From Candidatus Azambacteria bacterium (GTDB lineage Bacteria > Patescibacteriota > Minisyncoccia > GWC2-36-17 > WO2-46-25), in NCBI GenBank assembly GCA_024654415.1, contig JANLHQ010000041.1:1-5154 (forward strand): 5,154 bases of DNA. Direction: 5' to 3'. Below, piece after piece: positions 1 to 4,298 of the stretch (position 1 is its first letter; each line of letters begins with the position of its first letter). The notes under the pieces are model-generated. The model was not told the DNA's origin. It was given only the letters and a program-made list of their open reading frames with translations, and searched no databases. A program made the position numbers and the translations under genes.

Positions 1-55
1 TTTCTTCTCTGTCTTTGAGGGTTAACCTCGTATATATTGTTGCCATATCTCGCAT
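1..55 (-). CDS. N-terminus of a possible IS30-family transposase (partial, runs off left edge)
   Basis: A minus-strand frame opens with ATG at 55-53, has a second ATG at 46-44, and stays open to the window edge. From the second ATG it reads MATIYTRLTLKDREE. The segment Y-x-R-L-T-L-K-D-R-E-E resembles the [HY]LTLxEREEI block near the N-terminus of IS30-family DDE transposases, just before the helix-turn-helix. That match is from memory of the family, and only 18 residues are visible, so the call is tentative. Neither ATG has a clear Shine-Dalgarno upstream, which would suit a weakly translated transposase but also a chance frame. If correct, the end of the element should lie between about 56 and 186, upstream of this start. 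I could not identify a terminal inverted repeat because the other end is outside the window. Confidence 0.4.
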   Translation of the reverse strand, partial: MRDMATIYTRLTLKDREE

Positions 56-90
56 CGTAAACCAAATCGGGTTATTGCGTTAGTTTCTTG

Positions 91-127
91 AACTCGCGTC
101 GCCCTTGCTTGACGGGTTATTTTTTTT
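91..127 (+). terminator. Candidate hairpin plus T-run (weak terminator)
   Basis: CGTC (97-100) can pair with GACG (111-114) around a 10-nt loop. AAC (91-93) can pair with GTT (116-118) across a small internal loop. A T-run follows at 120-127. The stem is short and interrupted, so termination would be modest. It would serve something entering from the left on the plus strand. A plus frame open from base 3 to the TAG at 81-83 could be the tail of such a gene, but it is too short to call. Confidence 0.35.
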
Positions 128-137
128 CTGGCATATT
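109..137 (+). promoter_or_regulatory. Candidate promoter of the 58-aa gene
   Basis: TTGACG (109-114) is a good -35 match. It is followed by a 17-nt spacer and CATATT (132-137), a 4/6 match to the -10 box. TGG directly before it gives an extended -10 (TGn). Transcription would start near 144 and leave a leader of about 43 nt with the ribosome binding site near its end. The -35 overlaps the weak hairpin at 91-118. Confidence 0.45.
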
Positions 138-172
138 AATTTAACACCGAAGTTATTTAAAAATCACATACA

Positions 173-178
173 AGGAGG
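173..178 (+). promoter_or_regulatory. Strong Shine-Dalgarno for the 58-aa gene
   Basis: AGGAGG lies 8 nt before the ATG at 187. The match and spacing are close to ideal. This is the main reason for accepting the short downstream frame as a gene and for choosing its start. Confidence 0.8.
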
Positions 179-186
179 AACAGGAA

Positions 187-363
187 ATGAAAGAAGAACT
201 GAGAAAAGAAATATGCAAAAAAGTAGCAGGGATTTATGCCGGAAAGAACTGGCATCATAGCCTATCTATAAAGGAAAGGGAGTTGGTTGCTTTGCTGGAA
301 AAAGAAGGGTATATTATACCAAACATACCGGCAAATGGATTTGTAGGCAGAGCAGCATCCTAG
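187..363 (+). CDS. Small hypothetical protein, 58 aa
   Basis: The frame runs from ATG (187) to TAG (361-363) and encodes 58 residues. I do not recognise it. The N-terminal 45 or so residues are rich in Lys and Glu and look helical (MKEELRKEICKKVAGIYAGK at the start, then SIKERELVALLEKEGY). The C-terminal tail is Gly/Pro/Ala-rich (IPNIPANGFVGRAAS). There is no signal peptide or membrane segment, one Cys (C10) and a Trp-His-His (residues 22-24). Expression signals are complete: a candidate promoter, an excellent Shine-Dalgarno 8 nt upstream, and an intrinsic terminator starting 22 nt after the stop. The gene is convergent with secF and lies beside a possible IS30-type transposase. It could be a mobile-element passenger, a small regulatory or DNA-binding protein, or a lineage-specific host gene. 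The sequence does not decide between these. I am fairly sure it is expressed and have no basis for a function. Confidence 0.7.
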   Translation: MKEELRKEICKKVAGIYAGKNWHHSLSIKERELVALLEKEGYIIPNIPANGFVGRAAS

Positions 364-384
364 TAATCAAAACCCTCAAGACCT

Positions 385-420
385 AAGCCGCATGGTACGC
401 CCAGCGGTTTTGTTTTTTTT
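385..420 (+). terminator. Intrinsic terminator of the 58-aa gene
   Basis: AAGCCGC (385-391) pairs with GCGGTTT (404-410) with one G-T wobble. The helix continues inward as TGG/CCA (393-395 and 401-403) past a one-base bulge, closing on a 5-nt loop. A T-rich tract (TGTTTTTTTT, 411-420) follows directly. This is a standard Rho-independent terminator 22 nt after the TAG at 361-363. Confidence 0.8.
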
Positions 421-425
421 AATAA

Positions 426-459
426 ATCACAAACTCACGCGTACGCGTGAGTTTGTGAT
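426..459. repeat. Perfect 34-bp palindrome, probable secF terminator hairpin
   Basis: ATCACAAACTCACGCGT (426-442) is followed immediately by its exact reverse complement (443-459). The centre is two tandem ACGCGT hexamers (437-448). As RNA it would form a stem of about 15 bp with a 4-nt loop. It lies 34 nt after the secF stop, between convergent genes. In the minus direction it is followed by TTATT and then A's, so the U-tract is poor. It most likely ends or protects the secDF transcript, but a dimeric protein binding site is possible. Confidence 0.6.
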
Positions 460-469
460 AATTGTATTA

Positions 470-483
470 CAAAATATATTTTG
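470..483. repeat. Perfect 14-bp AT-rich palindrome after secF
   Basis: CAAAATATATTTTG is exactly self-complementary and sits 10 nt beyond the secF stop. It is AT-rich, so the hairpin would be weak. It may be chance or part of the secF 3' end structure with the larger palindrome. Confidence 0.35.
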
Positions 484-493
484 CGAGAAAGTA

Positions 494-1414
494 TTATCGC
501 GCCTTCTGCCCCATCATACGGTCGTACCAGCTTACCAAGATGGTGCTTGCGATGAAAATAGACGAGTACGTTCCTACGCCGATACCTACGAGCAACATCA
601 ATGCGAGATATTTGATGCTTTCACCGCCGAAGAAGTAGATGGCGAGCAATACCAAAATAACCGTCAGCGAGGTGTTGAGCGACCGCACGAACGTCTGATT
701 CACGGAAATATTTACTGTTTCATCAAATGTTTCTCCGTGATGCCGCAACAAATTCTCCCTCACGCGATCGAATACAATAATCGAATCGTGTACTGAATAC
801 CCAAGTACCGTAAGGATGGCGGCAATGAATGCGCTCGATATCTCAACATTATAAAAACGACCAAGCACAGCGAAAAGGCCAAGTGGAATTATAACGTCAT
901 GGGATAGCGCAATTAACGTTGCAATGCCATATTTCCACGATGAGAGCGGATAAGAGATCTTGCGGAACGCAAGGGCAATATACCCAATGATCAATGCAAG
1001 TACTATCGCGGTTGCGGTAAGTGCCTTCGTGCGGAGTTCTTTGCCAATGGAAGGACCGATGGATTCAAAGCTCCTCTGTGTAAACATATTTTCAGGATTC
1101 TGCTCTTGTGCAAATTCATTGAGCGCGGCAATCACTTGTTGATGCGTTTGTTCGTCGACATCTCGGAACCGAAGCAGTACGCCCTTTTCTCCGGTCGGCT
1201 GAACAACTATTTCACCGAGATTAATGCTTTGTGCTATCTCAGAAATCTCCTGACCTGTTAGCACTGTTGTTTCAAATTCACCTACAAGCAATGAGCCTCC
1301 TTTAAAATCAATGCCGAATTTCAGCCCCCACATAAGGAGTGCCGCAATACTCAGCGTGACAAGTACTGCTGAGAACGCATAGTAGAATTTTCGATAGCGG
1401 ATTATTGGTACCAT
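494..1414 (-). CDS. secF: Protein translocase subunit SecF
   Basis: This 306-aa membrane protein has the SecF pattern. TM1 is at about residues 11-30, followed by GIDFKGG (34-40) at the head of the extracytoplasmic domain. ESIGPSIGKEL (117-127) leads into TM2 (about 131-150). TM3 to TM6 follow. The conserved TM4 motif GYSVHDSIIVFDRVREN (205-221) includes Asp210, the equivalent of the Asp needed for proton-coupled function in the family. NQTFVRSLNTSLT (239-251) is the other SecF signature. The length is close to the usual 300-320 aa for stand-alone SecF. With SecD it forms a complex beside SecYEG that uses the proton motive force to complete protein export. The ATG overlaps the end of secD by 13 nt and has no clear Shine-Dalgarno, so translation is probably coupled to secD. 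The long plus-strand frames opposite it are shadows. Confidence 0.95.
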   Translation of the reverse strand: MVPIIRYRKFYYAFSAVLVTLSIAALLMWGLKFGIDFKGGSLLVGEFETTVLTGQEISEIAQSINLGEIVVQPTGEKGVLLRFRDVDEQTHQQVIAALNEFAQEQNPENMFTQRSFESIGPSIGKELRTKALTATAIVLALIIGYIALAFRKISYPLSSWKYGIATLIALSHDVIIPLGLFAVLGRFYNVEISSAFIAAILTVLGYSVHDSIIVFDRVRENLLRHHGETFDETVNISVNQTFVRSLNTSLTVILVLLAIYFFGGESIKYLALMLLVGIGVGTYSSIFIASTILVSWYDRMMGQKAR

Positions 1415-2757
1415 AAGAATTTGAACTTGCTGAATTTTTCACTGATAGAAACCCTCAATAAAAGCCGTGTGACAGAAATTGCCGAAAACATCGAGACCAG
1501 CACGCCGATTGCAAGTGTTAATGCAAAACCCTTCACCAGGCTTGCGGTGAAGAAATACAACACAAAACAAGTAATAAGCGTGGAGATATTTGAATCGCGA
1601 ATAGAAGGCCATGCGCGGGTGAACCCATCATGCACTGCAAGCGCAAACCGCTTGCCACTCCTTACCTCTTCGCGCATACGAGCAAAGATAAGAATATTCG
1701 CATCTACCGCCATACCGATTGATAAAATGAACCCGACAATACCTGCAAGCGTTAGCGTTACGGAGAACAATTTAAATACCGCGAGTGAAAAAAGCGTGTA
1801 GATAAGGAGCGCGATCACTGCAAGGATACCGGGGATCCGATACCATACGATCATAAACACACCAACGGCAATAATTGCGTATATACCCGCCTTTAAGCTT
1901 CTCTCGAGTGCGACCTGACCTAATGATGCCTCCATGCTCTGCTGAGAAATAAGTGCGATCGGCACTGGGAGCGCGCCAGAATTCAACCGTTGTACAAGTG
2001 CTCGTGCCTCCTCTACAGAGAAGTTACCTGATACAACTGCCTGGCCGGCTGTGATCGGTTCATTCACAACGGGAACTGATATAGGAAGTCCATCAAGATA
2101 AATGGCGACACGCCTATCAACATTACGCGTCGTGATATCTTTAAATAGTTTCGTGCCGTCCGCATCGAAATTTAGATTTACGACGGGGTTATATGAATTT
2201 GGGTCAAAGGTAAGCTCGGAGCGTTCGAGATATTTCCCAGTAAGTCCTGTTGGAATAAAGTATGGGTCCTCCATGGTTCGTTCATTCTGCTTCTGTGCTT
2301 CAAGAATCGCCTGTGTTTCTTCCGGCGCACGCTCTTCTTTGAATTCAAGGAATGGCGTTTCACCAATCATCGCGATCGCGCGGTTTACATCAGTAACCCC
2401 CGCGAGCTCCACAATAAGCCGATGCTCGTCCCCCACCTGCGATGTTTGCACGTTTGGCTCAGCAATACCGAACGAATTCACTCTTCGTTCGATCGTATCA
2501 CGCAAGCCGGACATTGCCTGTGCCTGCTCTTTCTTTTCTACCGAGGCGAGATCAGCAACATATACAAGGTGTGCTCCACCCTTCAAGTCGAGCCCGAGCT
2601 TAAAGTCAACCTTCCAAAACTGCGGAACATAATTAGGAAAATCGAGCGCGAACGCAAAAAACGCGGCGATCATGATCACTAGTAAAAGATATGCCGCTCG
2701 CGCCCTATCCCCTTCCGGGATAAAAATAAAACGAAGTAGTTTTGTAAGAAGTCTCAT
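1402..2757 (-). CDS. secD: Protein translocase subunit SecD
   Basis: This 451-aa protein has the SecD layout: TM1 at about residues 21-40, a large extracytoplasmic domain (about 45-285), then five membrane segments between about 290 and 434. Signatures seen are LGLDLKGG (54-61), RRVNSFGIAEPNVQ (91-104), IGETPFLEF (131-139), SGNFSVEEARALVQRLNSGA (243-262), the TM4 motif GMAVDANILIFARMREE (348-364) with conserved Asp352, and DSNISTLIT (388-396). It is shorter than E. coli SecD (615 aa), mainly through a smaller extracytoplasmic domain, as in many other bacteria. It pairs with SecF and drives late steps of Sec export using the proton gradient. Position 359 is Ala where this motif usually has Glu (IFER). 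The start has no Shine-Dalgarno. A -35/-10 pair ends only 8 nt before the ATG, so the mRNA is predicted to be leaderless. yajC, often upstream of secD, is not seen here. Confidence 0.95.
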   Translation of the reverse strand: MRLLTKLLRFIFIPEGDRARAAYLLLVIMIAAFFAFALDFPNYVPQFWKVDFKLGLDLKGGAHLVYVADLASVEKKEQAQAMSGLRDTIERRVNSFGIAEPNVQTSQVGDEHRLIVELAGVTDVNRAIAMIGETPFLEFKEERAPEETQAILEAQKQNERTMEDPYFIPTGLTGKYLERSELTFDPNSYNPVVNLNFDADGTKLFKDITTRNVDRRVAIYLDGLPISVPVVNEPITAGQAVVSGNFSVEEARALVQRLNSGALPVPIALISQQSMEASLGQVALERSLKAGIYAIIAVGVFMIVWYRIPGILAVIALLIYTLFSLAVFKLFSVTLTLAGIVGFILSIGMAVDANILIFARMREEVRSGKRFALAVHDGFTRAWPSIRDSNISTLITCFVLYFFTASLVKGFALTLAIGVLVSMFSAISVTRLLLRVSISEKFSKFKFLWYQ

Positions 2758-2765
2758 ACCAAAAA

Positions 2766-2794
2766 AGTGTACAAAAACCAGCGCAAAATGTCAA
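2766..2794 (-). promoter_or_regulatory. secDF promoter, predicted leaderless
   Basis: Read on the minus strand, TTGACA (2794-2789) is a perfect -35. It is followed by a 17-nt spacer and TACACT (2771-2766), a 4/6 match to the -10. Only 8 nt (TTTTTGGT) separate the -10 from the secD ATG at 2757. With the usual 6-8 nt from -10 to start site, the RNA would begin 0-3 nt before the ATG, leaving no room for a ribosome binding site. This fits the lack of a Shine-Dalgarno. Confidence 0.7.
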
Positions 2795-2797
2795 TTT

Positions 2798-2833
2798 AAA
2801 AAAAAAGAAAAGCCCGGTGTTTTACCAGGCCTT
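2798..2833 (-). terminator. Intrinsic terminator of the Cys-rich small gene
   Basis: On the minus strand AAGGCCTGGT (2833-2824) pairs with ACCGGGCTTT (2818-2809) as a 10-bp stem with two G-U wobbles and a 5-nt AAAAC loop. The tail is TTTTCTTTTTTTTT (2811-2798). The last three sense codons of the 69-aa frame form the 5' arm and its TAA begins at the stem-loop junction. The U-tract stops 3 nt before the secD -35 box. The opposite strand is also T-rich after the stem (2834-2849), but there the central wobble becomes a C-A mismatch. Confidence 0.85.
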
Positions 2834-3031
2834 CATCTTTTGTTTTTTTACACCCCCCTTATAGAGGGCCAGCAAATTTCGCAGGTCGCATGTAAAGTCA
2901 TTGTCACGACGCTCGCTTTTGCCACCACAGTCCTTTTGGTGTCCACAATCACTGAGTGGACACACTTCATATGGGGTTAAAACTATTTGCTGTATTGCGC
3001 AGGTTTTATTAATGAGCGCTATTCTAGCCAT
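2822..3031 (-). CDS. Small cysteine-rich hypothetical protein, 69 aa
   Basis: This short frame is accepted as a gene because it has a full set of signals: an extended -10 promoter, AAGGAGG 4 nt before the ATG, and a strong terminator whose stem includes its last codons. I do not recognise the protein. It has five cysteines, at residues 11, 24, 29, 35 and 48. Three lie in a cluster, CPLSDCGHQKDCGG (24-37), which contains two DCG units six residues apart and one His (31). The cluster could bind a metal such as zinc or form disulfides, but this is inference. The first 20 residues are mildly hydrophobic without a clear signal peptide or membrane helix. The C-terminus is basic (KGGVKKQKMK, 59-68). 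It lies between the ABC permease and secD on the same strand but is probably its own transcript. A structured small RNA overlapping a chance frame is the alternative. Confidence 0.6.
   Translation of the reverse strand: MARIALINKTCAIQQIVLTPYEVCPLSDCGHQKDCGGKSERRDNDFTCDLRNLLALYKGGVKKQKMKAW
2939..2963 (-). repeat. 8-bp inverted repeat inside the Cys-rich gene
   Basis: GTGTCCAC (2939-2946) and GTGGACAC (2956-2963) are exact reverse complements around a 9-nt loop. In the transcript this hairpin covers the codons for the first two clustered cysteines (residues 23-31). It may be a coding coincidence or a real RNA structure. Confidence 0.45.
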
Positions 3032-3035
3032 ACCC

Positions 3036-3042
3036 CCTCCTT
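3036..3042 (-). promoter_or_regulatory. Shine-Dalgarno of the Cys-rich small gene
   Basis: AAGGAGG on the minus strand, followed by GGGT, ends 4 nt before the ATG at 3031. The spacing is a little short, but the match is strong. It decides the start. Confidence 0.7.
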
Positions 3043-3057
3043 GCTTTAATTTCCGCT

Positions 3058-3085
3058 AGTGTAGCACAATTCCCATAGGAGGCAA
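3058..3085 (-). promoter_or_regulatory. Promoter of the Cys-rich small gene
   Basis: On the minus strand TTGCCT (3085-3080) and TACACT (3063-3058) are 16 nt apart. TGC directly before the -10 gives an extended -10 (TGn). The -10 hexamer is identical to the one before secD. Transcription would start near 3051, leaving about 20 nt of leader that contains the Shine-Dalgarno. The promoter lies in the 65-nt gap after the ABC permease stop. Confidence 0.55.
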
Positions 3086-3096
3086 TCCCTGCTCTT

Positions 3097-4296
3097 TTAC
3101 TTATACTTCACCGCTTCAAGCGGGTTGAGACGCGCGGCGCGGCGCGCGGGCCATAGACCGGTAATAAAACCAACGAAGGTTGAAAATCCCGCGATCGTAA
3201 GCGCAAACCAAAGCGGTGTATAAAAAATATCTATTGCATTACCACCAACGCGCTTAGCGAGAATGTTCAGGAGAAAATTTAATATCTCTCCGCCCAGAAA
3301 CCCAATAATAAGCCCCACTAGGCCACCAAGGAAACCCATAATAACCGCTTCTGTAACGAACATATACATGATGTCCATTTTTGACGCGCCAAGCGCCTTC
3401 ATAATACCTACTTCTTGCGTGCGCTCCATAAGTGCAATGGTCATCGTGTTGAACATCCCAATTGCCGATACGACCAATGCTACGATACCAAAAATCGCGA
3501 GGATTATCTGGAGTATGTTAAAGATCTTATTTGCTTGATCAATCACATCTGAAAGTGCTGCAACCGAAAAGCCCATATCAAGTATTTTGTTTCGCACGAT
3601 ATCCAACGTGTCGGTACTAGTAACCCTGACCTTCGCCTGCGAATACGCATCGATTGTAACGCCGCCTACCTTGCCGAGCGGGAAATAAATAAATGAGGAA
3701 GACTCATCACCCACTACGCCGGCAATAATAAATTTCCCCGTTTGAGGTATAAGGTCAAGCTGTTCATACCCTTCTTCTGTGAGCACGGTTGCAAGGAAGG
3801 CAATATCCACCCCCTTCCCCACAAGCTCTTTAGTGTCTTCAATATTAAACACACGGGCTACCGCCTGCGAGATAAGTATCTCATTTTTTTCCGGATCGAT
3901 CATCTTCCCATCAACCAATTTTAGATTAGAAAATTTAAGGAAATTTAAGGTTGTGATATTTGCAATAATGTCCGCGGTGGTGCCCTCATACTCAACCTGT
4001 CCCTTTAAACTCACAAGCGGTGCAATATCCTTTACCTCGGGAAACTGCGCTATTGCCTCAATCACAGCATTGTCGAGTATGAGCGCGGCCTTATCCCCTT
4101 GCACCACATCAAGTGATAAAAGGGAGTCGGAGCTTGTGATCTGCGAAATGAGCGCGCGCTGGAGGCCATAGCCGAGCGACACCAAAAACATAATGGCTCC
4201 AATACCGATGCCGATGCCAAGAATCGTTAAAAACGTACGCATCAGACGCGAACGGAACATTCTAGTTGAAAGCTTGAGAATATCGGGAGCACGCAT
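3097..4296 (-). CDS. ABC transporter permease, MacB/FtsX type
   Basis: This complete 399-aa permease has the four-helix MacB/LolC/FtsX layout. A short cytoplasmic N-terminus (MRAPDILKLSTRMFRSRLMR) is followed by TM1 (about 21-43). Next is a large extracytoplasmic MacB-type core domain (about 45-255), then TM2 (259-283), TM3 (312-340) and TM4 (361-382). The loop ERTQEVGIMKALGAS (291-305) is the conserved cytoplasmic segment that contacts the ATPase. The end, WPARRAARLNPLEAVKYK, is the typical family C-terminus. Members of this family transmit ATP-driven motion across the membrane to export peptides, lipoproteins or drugs, or to control cell-wall enzymes. The substrate cannot be told here. The ATG follows the ATPase stop by 2 nt with no good Shine-Dalgarno, so translation is probably coupled. 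No MacA-like adaptor gene is in the window. No obvious terminator follows; a 65-nt gap leads to the next gene. Confidence 0.93.
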   Translation of the reverse strand: MRAPDILKLSTRMFRSRLMRTFLTILGIGIGIGAIMFLVSLGYGLQRALISQITSSDSLLSLDVVQGDKAALILDNAVIEAIAQFPEVKDIAPLVSLKGQVEYEGTTADIIANITTLNFLKFSNLKLVDGKMIDPEKNEILISQAVARVFNIEDTKELVGKGVDIAFLATVLTEEGYEQLDLIPQTGKFIIAGVVGDESSSFIYFPLGKVGGVTIDAYSQAKVRVTSTDTLDIVRNKILDMGFSVAALSDVIDQANKIFNILQIILAIFGIVALVVSAIGMFNTMTIALMERTQEVGIMKALGASKMDIMYMFVTEAVIMGFLGGLVGLIIGFLGGEILNFLLNILAKRVGGNAIDIFYTPLWFALTIAGFSTFVGFITGLWPARRAARLNPLEAVKYK

Positions 4297-4298
4297 GA

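Noticed and set aside
3..83. Plus-strand frame open from the left edge to TAG, followed by a hairpin
   Set aside because: It could be a gene tail, but 26 unremarkable residues with no match are too little, and the minus-strand transposase-like frame explains bases 1-55 better.
392..796. 134-codon plus-strand frame opposite the secF end
   Set aside because: It starts inside the terminator hairpin of the 58-aa gene, has no ribosome binding site, and runs antisense to well-conserved secF codons.
1421..2682. Several plus-strand frames of 86-176 codons opposite secD
   Set aside because: They are Ser/Arg-rich antisense shadows of a clearly conserved gene and lack start signals.
2672..2980. 102-codon plus-strand frame across the secD start and intergenic region
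   Set aside because: It crosses the secD promoter and the terminator, has no Shine-Dalgarno, and its composition follows the poly-A and poly-T tracts.
3077..3082. AGGAGG on the plus strand in the gap after the permease
   Set aside because: No start codon follows at a useful distance, and the region reads as the minus-strand promoter of the small gene.
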